The position numbers and the translations under genes are program-made. From positions 166,679 to 230,678 of the forward strand of contig NZ_JAJUOS010000005.1 of NCBI RefSeq assembly GCF_021378075.1: a DNA stretch of 64,000 nt, given 5' to 3'. This document shows, piece after piece, positions 16,960-25,483 of this stretch. How positions within the stretch are numbered: position 1 is the first letter of the stretch; the number at the start of each line of letters is the position of its first letter. Under the pieces are notes generated by a model. That model had not been told where the DNA came from and made no database searches. It saw only the letters and a list, made by a program, of their open reading frames with translations. This DNA is from Rhodobacter flavimaris. GTDB lineage: Bacteria > Pseudomonadota > Alphaproteobacteria > Rhodobacterales > Rhodobacteraceae.

Positions 16960-18087
16960 ATGACCGTTCCGTTTACCGGGCTCAAGATCGAGTCCACCGA
17001 GCTGCGCATTGTCAACCTGCCGCTGGTGACGCCCTTCAAGGTCTCGAACCAGACGCTGACCGACAAGACCTTCCCCGTGCTGATCCTGCGCGGCGAGGGC
17101 GTCGAGGGGTTCAGCGAGGGGGTGATGGACCCCTTCCCCGACTATCTCGAGGAAACCATCCCCGGCGCGCTAGGGTTTCTGCGCGACCTGATCTTGCCGC
17201 AGATCGTCGGCAAACGCTTTGGCAACCCGGCCGAGCTGGCGGCGCTGCTGGCGCCCTGGCGCGGCCACCGCATGAGCAAGGCTTTGGTTGAGATGGCCTT
17301 CTGGGATCTCTGGACCAAATCGCTCGGCCTGCCGCTGAAGTCGGCTCTTGGAGGCGTGCGCGATGCGGTTCCGGTGGGCGTCTCGCTTGGCATCACCGCG
17401 ATCGACACCACAGTTGAGCGCGTGGCCGAGGCCGTCGAGGCGGGCTACAAGCGCATCAAGCTCAAGGTCGCGCAGGGGCATGATCTGGCACTGCTCAAAG
17501 CGGTGCGGCGCGCCTATCCGGACGTCAAGCTGACCGTCGATGCCAATACCGCCTACGGGCTGGCCGATCTGGCCACGCTGCGCGCGATGGATGCCTTCAA
17601 CCTCGATTACATCGAACAGCCGCTGGCCGTGGACGACATTCACGACCATGCGCTGGTGCAGCGCGAGATCGCCACCGCGCTCTGCCTTGACGAGTCGATC
17701 CGCACCCCCGCCGATTGCCGCAAGGCGCTGGCGGCGGGCGCGGCACGCGTCATCAACATCAAGGTCGGGCGCGTCGGTGGCTATGCGGCAGCGCGCGCGA
17801 TCCACGATGTGTCGGAGGCTTTCGGCGCGCCGGTCTGGTGCGGCGGCATGCTGGAGAGCGGGATCGGGCGCGCGCATAACATCCACCTCGCGACGCTGCC
17901 CAACTTCACCAAGCCGGGCGATACCTCCTCGGCCAGCCGCTATTTCCACCGCGATATCATCAACGAACCGCTCGAGGCCGCGGATGGCCTGATGCCGGTT
18001 CCGGGCAACGGGCCGGGCGTCGGCGTGACGCTCGACCGTCCCTTCCTTGAAACCGTCACCCGGATGACCGAGGAGTTCCGCGCATGA
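16960..18087 (+). CDS. Enolase-superfamily racemase, N-succinylamino acid racemase/OSBS-like
   Basis: 375 residues. The muconate-lactonizing-enzyme layout is complete: KLK catalytic pair in YKRIKLKV (about 167/169), metal ligands D in LTVDANTAY (about 191), E in YIEQPL (about 217), D in LCLDESI (about 244) and the second catalytic lysine in [11 protein letters not shown] (about 268). Spacing and the [20 protein letters not shown] segment match the NSAR/o-succinylbenzoate synthase subgroup rather than mandelate racemase or dipeptide epimerase. No menaquinone genes are nearby, and the gene is fused in an operon with an amino acid importer and a GNAT acyltransferase, so racemisation of N-acyl (succinyl) amino acids is the likely role. 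A TTG at 16948 is an alternative start. Confidence 0.85.
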   Translation: MTVPFTGLKIESTELRIVNLPLVTPFKVSNQTLTDKTFPVLILRGEGVEGFSEGVMDPFPDYLEETIPGALGFLRDLILPQIVGKRFGNPAELAALLAPWRGHRMSKALVEMAFWDLWTKSLGLPLKSALGGVRDAVPVGVSLGITAIDTTVERVAEAVEAGYKRIKLKVAQGHDLALLKAVRRAYPDVKLTVDANTAYGLADLATLRAMDAFNLDYIEQPLAVDDIHDHALVQREIATALCLDESIRTPADCRKALAAGAARVINIKVGRVGGYAAARAIHDVSEAFGAPVWCGGMLESGIGRAHNIHLATLPNFTKPGDTSSASRYFHRDIINEPLEAADGLMPVPGNGPGVGVTLDRPFLETVTRMTEEFRA

Positions 18088-18797
18088 GCGCCGAGGTCAC
18101 GCTGCGCGAGCTGAACGGGCTGGACGAACTCGCCCGGGCCGAGCGTTTTCAGGTCGAGGTCTGGGGCGAGGGCGAACGCCCCGACAACTCGGACATCATG
18201 CTGTCGCTGCAACACGAAGGCGCGCTGTTGGCAGGCGCCTTCGCGGGTGATCGGATGCTTGCCTTCCTGTTCGGCTTTCCAACGGCGACAGCGGGCCTGC
18301 AGCACTCGCACCGGCTGGCGGTGTCGCCAGAGGCGCGCGGGCTGGGGCTTGGTGCGCGAATGAAATGGTTCCAGCGCGACTGTTGTCTTGCGCGCGGGAT
18401 CACTCGGGTGCGTTGGACCTACGATCCGCTACGCGCGATCAATGCCGGGTTGAATATCGGCGTGCTCGGGGCCACCGCGTCGGAGTATTTCGTCGATTAT
18501 TACGGGGCGATGCCGGGCATCAACGCGGGACTGCCGTCCGACCGGATCATGGCGCATTGGCAGCTTGATGCGCCCGAGGTCGTGGCGCGCGCCGAAGGCC
18601 GGGTCCCTACCCCGCCCACCGATCTTAAGCCCGTGGCGATCCCGCGCGATATCGACGCCTTGATGGCCGCCGACCCGCAGGCAGCCCTTGCCGCGCGGCT
18701 GCGGCTGCGGGGCGCGCTCCAGCCCGCATTCGCTGCCGGGCAGGCTATTGTTGGCTTCGACCGCGCAACGGCGAGCTATCTGCTTGGACCACGCTGA
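18084..18797 (+). CDS. GNAT-family N-acyltransferase, predicted partner of the racemase
   Basis: 237 residues. An acetyl-CoA-binding GNAT core is seen around [26 protein letters not shown] (about 75-100), followed by [25 protein letters not shown], typical of the COG3375-like predicted acyltransferases. Homologues of this type in Geobacillus were described as succinyl-CoA:D-amino acid N-succinyltransferases acting with NSAR. Its ATG overlaps the racemase stop (ATGA), which supports a shared pathway. The acyl donor and amino acid are inferred, not visible. The stop lies seven bases from the tRNA-Leu 3' end. Confidence 0.8.
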   Translation: MSAEVTLRELNGLDELARAERFQVEVWGEGERPDNSDIMLSLQHEGALLAGAFAGDRMLAFLFGFPTATAGLQHSHRLAVSPEARGLGLGARMKWFQRDCCLARGITRVRWTYDPLRAINAGLNIGVLGATASEYFVDYYGAMPGINAGLPSDRIMAHWQLDAPEVVARAEGRVPTPPTDLKPVAIPRDIDALMAADPQAALAARLRLRGALQPAFAAGQAIVGFDRATASYLLGPR

Positions 18798-18804
18798 TCG
18801 GGGA

Positions 18805-18890
18805 TGGTGCGGGCGGCCGGACTCGAACCGGCACGGGCTTGCGCCCAAGGGAGTTTAAGTCCCATGCGTCTACCATTTCGCCACGCCCGC
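18805..18890 (-). tRNA. tRNA-Leu (anticodon TAA)
   Basis: The minus strand folds into an 86-base class II tRNA with acceptor GCGGGCG/CGCCCGC, encoded CCA (18805-18807), T-arm GGTTCGAGTC and a long variable arm. The seven-base anticodon loop CTTAAAC gives anticodon TAA. The outermost anticodon-stem pair is T-T, a small irregularity. Confidence 0.95.
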
Positions 18891-18933
18891 ACGGGTTCTG
18901 GCTAACCCGCGGCACGGACGGGGGCAAGCCCCG

Positions 18934-19710
18934 TCAGCGGCCCTCGAAGACCGGGGGGCGTTTTTGCAGGAAGGCGGTCACGCCCTCGTGGAAGTCGCGG
19001 CTTTGGCCCAGCTGGCCCTGCAACTCGGCCTCAAGCGAAAGCTGCGCGGGCAGGTCATTGCCATAGCCCTCGCGCAAGGCGCGCTTGATCGCGCCATAGG
19101 CGGCGGTCGGGCCCTTGGCCAGATGCGCGGCCCGCGCGCGCCAATGCGCGGCGAACGCGGCATCGGGCACCGATTCCCAGATCATGCCCCATTGCGCGGC
19201 CTGATCGGCCGAGACCTTGTCGGCGAACAGTGCCGCCCCCATGGCCCGCGCGAAGCCCACCTGACGCGGCAGCCAGTAGGTGCCGCCCGCATCGGGCATC
19301 AGGCCAATCCGCGTGAAGGCTTGCAGGAAGGCCGCCGATTGCGCGGCGATCACCACATCCGCCGCCAGCGCAAGGTTCGCCCCCGCCCCCGCCGCCGCGC
19401 CATTCACCGCCGAGATCACCGGCAGCGGGCAATCATAGATCGCCATCAGCATCGGCTCGTATTCCTCGCGCAGCACCTTTTGCAGATCGAACGCGCCCGA
19501 GGCTGCGCCATCCGCCAGATCCTGCCCCGAGCAGAAGGCTCGCCCCTCCCCCGTCAGCACGACAACACGCGCCTCGGTCGCGGCGCGGCGCAGCGCGTCG
19601 AGGATCTCGGCGCGCATCGCGGTGTTGAGGGCATTCATCACCTCGGGGCGGTTGAGCGTGATTACCGCCATACCCTCGGTCAGTTCGTATCGGATTGCCT
19701 CGTAGCCCAT
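18934..19710 (-). CDS. Enoyl-CoA hydratase/isomerase, PaaG-like
   Basis: 258 residues with a crotonase fold: FCSGQDLAD forms the first oxyanion-hole strand and NGAAAGAGANLALAADVVIA the second, followed by FTRIGLMPDAGGTYWLPR. The aspartate in GLMPDAGG and the FCSGQDL motif are typical of 2-(1,2-epoxy-1,2-dihydrophenyl)acetyl-CoA isomerase (PaaG) rather than of fatty acid crotonases, but there is no paa cluster here, so the substrate is open. I use ATG 19710 (MGYEAIRY) rather than the farther start at 19737. Confidence 0.85.
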   Translation of the reverse strand: MGYEAIRYELTEGMAVITLNRPEVMNALNTAMRAEILDALRRAATEARVVVLTGEGRAFCSGQDLADGAASGAFDLQKVLREEYEPMLMAIYDCPLPVISAVNGAAAGAGANLALAADVVIAAQSAAFLQAFTRIGLMPDAGGTYWLPRQVGFARAMGAALFADKVSADQAAQWGMIWESVPDAAFAAHWRARAAHLAKGPTAAYGAIKRALREGYGNDLPAQLSLEAELQGQLGQSRDFHEGVTAFLQKRPPVFEGR

Positions 19711-19776
19711 GCGCGTCCTCCCTCGCCTTTGCGCCACATTAGCGGCGTGGCGCGGCGGGGGAAGCGGAACACTGCG

Positions 19777-20238
19777 TCACTTGCCAGGTTCGTCCTGCAT
19801 CAGCTCTTTCAGGCGCGCCTCTTCCTCGGCCGAAAGCCCGGTGCCGGGGCCATCCTCGCGGCGACGACCGCGCAGGTAGACGAAGGCGCCGCCCATCGCG
19901 ACCAGCAGCGCCACCGGTCCGAGGTAATAGAGGATCAGGTTCGCGCCGGTCTTCTCCGGCTCGAACAGGACATATTCGCCGTAACGGTCGGTGATGTAGT
20001 CGAGCACCTCACTGTCGGTGTCCCCCGCTAGCAGGCGTTCGCGCACCAGCAAGCGCAGATCGCGCGAAACCTCGGCGTTCGATTCGTCGATATTCTCGCC
20101 CTGACAGACCGGGCAACGCAGCACCTGACTGATCTGGCGCGCGCGGGCCTCCATCGCGGGATCGGGCAGCACCTCGTCGGGCTGGACGGCGAAAGCGGGG
20201 CTGGCCAGCAGAAGGCAAAGGGCAAGACGTTTGAGCAT
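19777..20238 (-). CDS. ccmH: Cytochrome c maturation protein CcmH/CycL
   Basis: 153 residues: signal peptide (MLKRLALCLLLASPAFA), redox motif RCPVCQ (C42, C45) followed by the conserved QGENIDESNA, then a single membrane helix (about 103-122) and a charged tail. CcmH reduces apocytochrome cysteines for heme ligation in System I maturation, working with CcmF. This is the short (CycL/Ccl2) form without a TPR domain, as in Rhodobacter. It is three bases downstream of ccmF in the same transcript. Confidence 0.95.
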   Translation of the reverse strand: MLKRLALCLLLASPAFAVQPDEVLPDPAMEARARQISQVLRCPVCQGENIDESNAEVSRDLRLLVRERLLAGDTDSEVLDYITDRYGEYVLFEPEKTGANLILYYLGPVALLVAMGGAFVYLRGRRREDGPGTGLSAEEEARLKELMQDEPGK

Positions 20239-20241
20239 GGC

Positions 20242-22200
20242 TTACTCCGCGGGAACGGCGTTGGAAGAGGTGCGGCGCGCGCCGGCGGCCACGCGGTAGC
20301 GCCGGTCGGTCAGGCTGAGCAGACCGCCGAAGGCCATCATCAGGCAGCCCGCCCAGATCCAGTTGGCGAAAGGCTTGATATAGGTGCGCACGGCCCATCC
20401 GCCGTTGGCCTGCTTGTCACCGATCACCAGATAGATGTCACGCAGGAAGCCGTTGTCGATATCGGCCTCGGTCGTCGGCATCGCCTGCACCGGATAGGCG
20501 CGTTTTTCGGGATGCAGAACGGTGACCAGCTTGCCGTCACGCTCGACGTTCAGGGTAGCGGTGGTCGAGACATAGTTCGGCCCGTCGAATTGGTGCACTT
20601 CTTCGAGCGTGATCGCGTAACCCGCGACCTCGAAGGGTTCGCCGATCTGGGCCACGCGAATATCCTCGACCTGACCGGCCATCAGCAGGCCGATGCCGGC
20701 AAAGACGATCCCCAGACCCGAGTGCGCCGTGCATTTGCCCCAGTCGGCGCGTGGCAGACGCAGGATGCGCGCAGGCGTGCGGCCCGCTCGTTGCCAGATC
20801 TCGGCCAGCGAGCCGAAAACCAGCCACGCCCCGAGACCGGAGGACACAAGCGCCAGAAGCGAGCGCCCGGTCTCCAGCGTCCAGGCAAACCCTGCGCAGA
20901 CCAGTGCCAGCACCAGTGCCGGGGCCAGCGGGCGCACCAGCTTGCCCAGCTTGGCACGCTTCCACGGCATCATCGCACCAATGGGCAGCAGGATCGCCAG
21001 GATGATCATGAAGGGGGTGAAGGCTTTCTCGAAGAACGGCGCGCCGACCGAGAGTTTGCGGCCCCAGGCCATCTCGGCCACCAGCGGCCAGACGGTGCCC
21101 ACGAAGACGACCAGCGCCGAAACCGCCAGCAGGATGTTGTTAATCACCAGCGCGGTTTCCCGCGAGACCATCGAGAAGACGCCCTTGGCCTGCATCGCGC
21201 CCGCGCGGCCCGCATAAAGCGTCAGCGCGCCGCCGACGAAGAAGGCCAGGATGGCGAGGATGAAAATCCCCCGCTCGGGGTCATTGGCGAAGCTATGCAC
21301 CGAGGTGATGACGCCCGAACGCACGATGAACGTGCCGATCAACGAGAAACCGAAGGCCATGATCGCCAGCAGGATCGTCCAGCTTTTCAGCGCCTCGCGC
21401 TTTTCCACGACGATGGCCGAGTGCAGCAGCGCCGCCGCCAAGAGCCAGGGCATGAACGAGGCATTCTCGACCGGGTCCCAGAACCAGAAACCGCCCCAGC
21501 CAAGCTCGTAATAGGCCCACCACGAGCCAAGGGCGATGCCGATGGTCAGAAAGATCCAGGCCGCAAGCGTCCAGGGCCGCACCCAACGCGCCCAGGCGGC
21601 GTCCACGCGGCCCTCGATCAGCGCGGCCACGGCGAAGGAGAAGGCCATCGAAAGCCCCACATAGCCGAGATAGAGGAACGGCGGGTGGAAGGCGAGGCCG
21701 GGGTCTTGCAGCAGCGGGTTGAGGTCTTGCCCGTTGAAGGGCGGCTCGGCCAGACGGGTGAAGGGATTCGAGGTAAACAGGATGAAGCCAAGGAAGGCCG
21801 CCCCGATCCAGGCCTGCACCGCAAGCACCCGTGCCTTGAGACGCGGCGGAAGGGCCGCGCCAAACCAGGCGGCGGCCGCGCCGAACAGAGCAAGGATCAG
21901 CACCCACAGAAGCATCGAGCCCTCGTGGTTCCCCCAGACGCCCGACACCTTGTAAAGCATCGGCTTGTCGGTATGCGAGTTCGCATAGACAAGCTGCAGA
22001 GAGAAGTCCGAGGTGACAAAGGCATAGGTCAGCGCGCCAAAGGACAGCGCGATCAGCAGAAACTGCGCGGAGGCCGCGGGCTCGGCCACGGCCATCCAGC
22101 CCGACCAGTTCTTGTGCGCGCCGATCAGCGGCACCAGCGCCTGCACGATGGCCACGCAAAACGCAAGGATAAGGGCGAAGTGGCCTAGCTCTGCAATCAT
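20242..22200 (-). CDS. ccmF: Heme lyase CcmF/Ccl1 for cytochrome c maturation
   Basis: 652 residues with about 14-15 membrane helices. The tryptophan-rich heme-handling motif WGGFWFWDPVENASFMPWL is seen at about residues 230-250, together with conserved periplasmic histidines (HSFANDPERG, LHPEKRAYPV). CcmF joins heme to reduced apocytochrome c. The start is ATG 22200, preceded by GGAGGACATC; the longer frame to 22284 has no ribosome binding site. The transcript continues into ccmH. The other ccm genes (A-E, G) are not in the window. Confidence 0.96.
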   Translation of the reverse strand: MIAELGHFALILAFCVAIVQALVPLIGAHKNWSGWMAVAEPAASAQFLLIALSFGALTYAFVTSDFSLQLVYANSHTDKPMLYKVSGVWGNHEGSMLLWVLILALFGAAAAWFGAALPPRLKARVLAVQAWIGAAFLGFILFTSNPFTRLAEPPFNGQDLNPLLQDPGLAFHPPFLYLGYVGLSMAFSFAVAALIEGRVDAAWARWVRPWTLAAWIFLTIGIALGSWWAYYELGWGGFWFWDPVENASFMPWLLAAALLHSAIVVEKREALKSWTILLAIMAFGFSLIGTFIVRSGVITSVHSFANDPERGIFILAILAFFVGGALTLYAGRAGAMQAKGVFSMVSRETALVINNILLAVSALVVFVGTVWPLVAEMAWGRKLSVGAPFFEKAFTPFMIILAILLPIGAMMPWKRAKLGKLVRPLAPALVLALVCAGFAWTLETGRSLLALVSSGLGAWLVFGSLAEIWQRAGRTPARILRLPRADWGKCTAHSGLGIVFAGIGLLMAGQVEDIRVAQIGEPFEVAGYAITLEEVHQFDGPNYVSTTATLNVERDGKLVTVLHPEKRAYPVQAMPTTEADIDNGFLRDIYLVIGDKQANGGWAVRTYIKPFANWIWAGCLMMAFGGLLSLTDRRYRVAAGARRTSSNAVPAE

Positions 22201-22294
22201 GATGTCCTCCTGTTCGCGGGCGCGATCATAGAGGCCGAACGTCTCCGGGCCAAGGAGGATGCGCGCGATTGTCGCGCCCCACACGTCATGGTGA

Positions 22295-22316
22295 GGCGGG
22301 CGGGGTCATCCCCGCC
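22295..22316 (-). other. GC hairpin after the Lrp-family gene
   Basis: CGGGCGGGG and CCCCGCCCG are nine-base perfect arms with a TCAT loop, beginning four bases after the stop codon of the Lrp gene on the minus strand. No T-run follows, so it may be a weak or Rho-dependent terminator separating gabT-lrp from ccmF. Confidence 0.5.
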
Positions 22317-22319
22317 CGT

Positions 22320-22784
22320 TCAGAGCCGCGCCGAGGGCTTGCGCGAGGACAGCTGCAAATTGGTTTCGCTGCGCAGCACGCCCTCGAAGCGCCGGATCGC
22401 CAGCAGGGTTTCGTCCAGATCCGGCAGGCTGCGCGCGCCGATCTCGACGATCAGATCCCACTGACCGTTGGTTGTATGCACGGCCTGCACCTGAGGCAGG
22501 CCAAGCAAACGCTGCACGATCCGCTCGGTTCCACGACCGTCGATCGACAGCATCATCAGACCGCGCACGGGCGCCGCAGCGACGTCCGAACGCGTGAGAA
22601 CGGTGAAGCCCGAGATTTCCCCCTTGGCCACCAGCCGCTCGATCCGGGCGCGCACCGTGGCGCGCGAGAGGCCGAGCTGCCCTGCGAGGTCCGAAACCGC
22701 GGCCCGGCCGTCGCGCCGAAGCGCGGCGATCAGCCGTTGATCGGTTTCGTCCAGTCGTTCGACGCGCGGCCCCTCTCCCCACAT
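22320..22784 (-). CDS. Lrp/AsnC family transcriptional regulator (gabT-linked)
   Basis: 154 residues. Helix-turn-helix: LDETDQRLIAALRRDGRAAVSDLAGQLGLSRATVRARI, then a RAM/AsnC effector domain (VRGLMMLSIDGRG, VQAVHTTNGQWDLIVEI). It lies five bases after the gabT stop on the same strand, so it is probably co-transcribed and may control GABA or amino acid catabolism. ATG 22784 (MWGEGPRV) is preferred; the longer frame overlaps gabT. Confidence 0.88.
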   Translation of the reverse strand: MWGEGPRVERLDETDQRLIAALRRDGRAAVSDLAGQLGLSRATVRARIERLVAKGEISGFTVLTRSDVAAAPVRGLMMLSIDGRGTERIVQRLLGLPQVQAVHTTNGQWDLIVEIGARSLPDLDETLLAIRRFEGVLRSETNLQLSSRKPSARL

Positions 22785-22788
22785 GGCC

Positions 22789-24072
22789 TTAGCCTTTCGC
22801 CGCGAGGATCGAGGCTTCGAGGACATCGAGCGCCTCGTCGAAGATCGCATCCGGGATGGTCAGCGGCGCGAGGAAGCGGATCACGTTGCCATAGACGCCG
22901 CAGGTCAGCAGGATCAGGCCACGCTTGAGAGCCTCTTCGCGGATGCGGTTGGTCATCTCGGGGTTCGGCGTGTCGGTGCCGGCCACGTTGAACTCGACCG
23001 CGTTCATGAAGCCCGGGCCGCGGATATCGACGATCTCCGGAACCTGGTCGCGCATACCGGCCAGACGCTGCTTGAGGCGGCCGCCCAGACGTTCGGCACG
23101 AGCGCAGAGGTCTTCTTCCTCGATCACGTCGAGCACGGCATGGGCCGCCGCGATGCCAAGCGGGTTACCAGCATAGGTGCCGCCCAAGCCGCCCGGGTTC
23201 GGGCTGTCCATGATGTCGGCGCGGCCGGTGACGGCCGAGATCGGCAGACCGCCGCCCAGACCCTTGGCCATGGTGGTGATGTCGGCGGCAACGCCGTGAT
23301 GCTCCATCGCGAAGAGCTTGCCGGTGCGGGCAAAGCCGGTCTGGACCTCGTCGGCGATCAGCACGATGCCGTTGGTGTCGCAGATCTCGCGCAGGCGCTT
23401 CATGAAGCCTTCCGGCACCGGGTAGAAACCACCCTCGCCCTGAACCGGCTCGACGATGATCGCGGCAACGCGCGCGGGTTCGATATCGGCCTTGAACAGA
23501 CGCTCGAGCGCGCCGATCGCCTCATCGCCCGAGACGCCATGCAGCGGGTTCGGGAAGGGCAGGTGCCACACGTCGTTCATCATCGGGCCGAAACCGGCCT
23601 TGTAGGGCTGGACCTTGCCGGTCAGCGTCATGCCCATGAAGGTACGGCCATGGAAGCCGCCCGCAAAGGCGACAACGCCGGCGCGGCCGGTGTAGTGGCG
23701 GGCGATCTTGATGGCGTTCTCAACGGCTTCGGCGCCGGTGGTCGCGAAGATGGTCTTCTTGGCGAAGTCGCCCGGAACCTTGGCGTTCAGGCGCTCGGCC
23801 AGGGCCACGTAGTTCTCATAGGGCACGACCTGGTGGCAGGTGTGGGTGAACGCATCGAGCTGCTTCTTGACCGCTTCGATCACCTTGGGGTGACGGTGGC
23901 CGGTGTTCACCACGGCAATACCGGCGGCGAAGTCGATATAGCGCGTGCCGTTCTTGTCCCACAGCTCCGCGTTCTCGGCACGCTCGGCATAGATCTGGGT
24001 GGTCATGCCGACGCCCTTGGCGATGGCGGCGTTCTTGCGGGCGGAAAGTTCCGGCGAGGTTTGCACAGTCAT
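22789..24072 (-). CDS. gabT: 4-aminobutyrate aminotransferase (class III PLP)
   Basis: 427 residues, usual for GabT. The class III signature is complete: GFHGRTFMGMTLTG, LIADEVQTGFARTGKLFAMEHHGV, and the PLP lysine in TTMAKGLGGGLPI; GGTYAGNPLGIAAAHAVLD is also typical. It transfers the amino group of GABA to 2-oxoglutarate, giving succinate semialdehyde and glutamate. A divergent MerR-XRE-cupin regulator begins at 24184, a plausible controller. Other omega-amino acids (5-aminovalerate, beta-alanine) remain possible substrates. Confidence 0.92.
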   Translation of the reverse strand: MTVQTSPELSARKNAAIAKGVGMTTQIYAERAENAELWDKNGTRYIDFAAGIAVVNTGHRHPKVIEAVKKQLDAFTHTCHQVVPYENYVALAERLNAKVPGDFAKKTIFATTGAEAVENAIKIARHYTGRAGVVAFAGGFHGRTFMGMTLTGKVQPYKAGFGPMMNDVWHLPFPNPLHGVSGDEAIGALERLFKADIEPARVAAIIVEPVQGEGGFYPVPEGFMKRLREICDTNGIVLIADEVQTGFARTGKLFAMEHHGVAADITTMAKGLGGGLPISAVTGRADIMDSPNPGGLGGTYAGNPLGIAAAHAVLDVIEEEDLCARAERLGGRLKQRLAGMRDQVPEIVDIRGPGFMNAVEFNVAGTDTPNPEMTNRIREEALKRGLILLTCGVYGNVIRFLAPLTIPDAIFDEALDVLEASILAAKG

Positions 24073-24109
24073 GAGTAGGCTCCGATTCGAGATGCCTCAA
24101 CATCGCACT

Positions 24110-24126
24110 TTGCATTTTTTCTGCAA
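24110..24126. promoter_or_regulatory. TTGCA-N7-TGCAA inverted repeat between gabT and its divergent regulator
   Basis: TTGCA (24110-24114) and TGCAA (24122-24126) are separated by TTTTTTC in an AT-rich divergent promoter region. The position, 38 bases upstream of gabT and 58 upstream of the regulator, suits a shared operator. Confidence 0.4.
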
Positions 24127-24183
24127 GAAATTTTTTGACCTCTTTCGTGACCCGCTGCATATTGCCGGTGTAAGGCTTGGAAA

Positions 24184-25002
24184 ATGACCGACTCGACTGC
24201 CCAGATCCCTGATGAACCCCTGTTTCGCGTGACCGAAGCTGCGCGCGCCGTGGGCGTTGCACCCTCGACCCTGCGCCTGTGGGAGACGCAGGGCCTTGTC
24301 GCGCCGACGCGCCGGGCCTCGGGGCAGCGGCTTTACTCGGCCGCGGATGTGGCGCGGTTGCAGCGCATCACCTTCCTGCGCCGGGAAAGCGGGCTGAACC
24401 CGGCAGCGATCCGTGCCGCGCTTGAGGCCGAGGGCAGCGCGCCCCCCGCCCCCGAGATCCTGAACGAAAAGCTGGGCGCCTCGCTGCGCCATCTGCGCCA
24501 GGTGCGCGGCGAAAAGCTTGACGATGTCGCGCAGAAGATGGGCGTTTCCGCCTCGGCGCTTTCGACGCTGGAGCGCACCGGCGCGGGGGTCAGCTTCAAG
24601 ACGCTCGCGGATCTCGCGCGCTATTACGGCACAACCGTCTCGCGGCTTTCCGATCAGGACGAGCCCGGTGGCGCGGTGGTGCGAGCGGGCGCCGCGCGGC
24701 TCTGGCCGATGCCGGTCGAGGGCGTGCGCGTCGAGGTCCTGGCCGAGGGCCGCCGACAAATGGACTGTCACCGCTTCATCCTCTCGCCCGGCGCGACGTC
24801 GCAGGGTGGCTATGACCACGAGGGCGAGGAATTCATCACCGTGATCGACGGGCGCTTCCGCATCACCCTCGATGGCGAAGAGGTGCATGAGCTTGGCCCC
24901 GGCGACTCGATCTATTTCGAAAGCCGCCGCCCGCACGCCTGGGCCAACGCGGCCGATGGCCAGACGGTTGTCATCTGGGTCAACACCCCGCCGACGTTCT
25001 GA
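24184..25002 (+). CDS. Tripartite regulator: MerR-type HTH, XRE-type HTH and cupin
   Basis: 272 residues with three modules. Residues about 14-85 are a MerR winged helix (FRVTEAARAVGVAPSTLRLWETQGL, ASGQRLYSAADVARLQRI). Residues about 98-155 are a Cro/C1-type HTH (LGASLRHLRQVRGEKLDDVAQKMGVSASALSTLE). Residues about 180-270 are a cupin (HEGEEFITVIDGRFRITLDGEE, LGPGDSIYFESRRPHAWAN) whose histidines could bind metal or a small ligand. XRE-cupin proteins commonly control amino acid, polyamine or GABA catabolism. It is divergent from gabT. ATG 24184 is preceded by TTGGAAA, a weak ribosome binding site. Confidence 0.88.
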   Translation: MTDSTAQIPDEPLFRVTEAARAVGVAPSTLRLWETQGLVAPTRRASGQRLYSAADVARLQRITFLRRESGLNPAAIRAALEAEGSAPPAPEILNEKLGASLRHLRQVRGEKLDDVAQKMGVSASALSTLERTGAGVSFKTLADLARYYGTTVSRLSDQDEPGGAVVRAGAARLWPMPVEGVRVEVLAEGRRQMDCHRFILSPGATSQGGYDHEGEEFITVIDGRFRITLDGEEVHELGPGDSIYFESRRPHAWANAADGQTVVIWVNTPPTF

Positions 25003-25078
25003 GCACGCTTGCGTGAGCCGCCTTGCGGGCCCCGGCACGCGCGGTCATGCTTGGCCCCGCCCCACGAAAGGAAGCCCG

Positions 25079-25483
25079 ATGCGCCTTGCCCTGATCGCCC
25101 TTGCCGCCCTGTCGATGACTGCCTGCCGCGAGGACGCCACGACCGACGCGTTGGCCGCCCTGCCCATCGGCGCCGAATGGCAGGTGCGCGAGATCGCCGG
25201 GCAGCCTGTCGCGCCAGAGGTTAGCGTCACCCTCACCCGCAGCGAGGAAAACACGATCACCGGAAGTTCCGGCTGCAACCGCTACAACGGCCGCGTCGAG
25301 ACGCGCGATGGCAAGCTGCATATCGGCGCGCTGGCCGGTACCCGCATGGCCTGCCCGCCCGAACAGATGCAGGCAGAACAGGCATTCCATTCCACCATCG
25401 GCCGGGTCGATCAGGCGCGGCTGAACGGCACTACGCTGGAACTGCTGACCGGCGAAACCGTCGTCATACTGGCGGAGAAATAA
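25079..25483 (+). CDS. META/HslJ-domain lipoprotein
   Basis: 134 residues. A short hydrophobic leader ends in a lipobox-like LSMTAC (Cys 17), so it is probably a lipoprotein. The META/HslJ domain follows: GAEWQVREIAGQPV, ITGSSGCNRYNGRVE, LHIGALAGTRMACPPEQMQAEQAF; SSGCNRYNG and RMACP are the family hallmarks. HslJ proteins are associated with heat or novobiocin resistance in E. coli, but their molecular role is unknown. An AAAGGAAG ribosome binding site precedes ATG 25079. The end overlaps the convergent putR gene by 20 bases. Confidence 0.88.
   Translation: MRLALIALAALSMTACREDATTDALAALPIGAEWQVREIAGQPVAPEVSVTLTRSEENTITGSSGCNRYNGRVETRDGKLHIGALAGTRMACPPEQMQAEQAFHSTIGRVDQARLNGTTLELLTGETVVILAEK

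Noticed and set aside
16960..18087. o-succinylbenzoate synthase (menC) for menaquinone
   Set aside because: Motifs allow it, but no other men gene is present, the lineage uses ubiquinone, and the neighbours are amino acid transport and a GNAT protein.
20512..22188. 558-codon plus-strand open frame opposite ccmF
   Set aside because: Antisense shadow of ccmF; low-complexity Arg/Gln/Asp-rich translation and no ribosome binding site.
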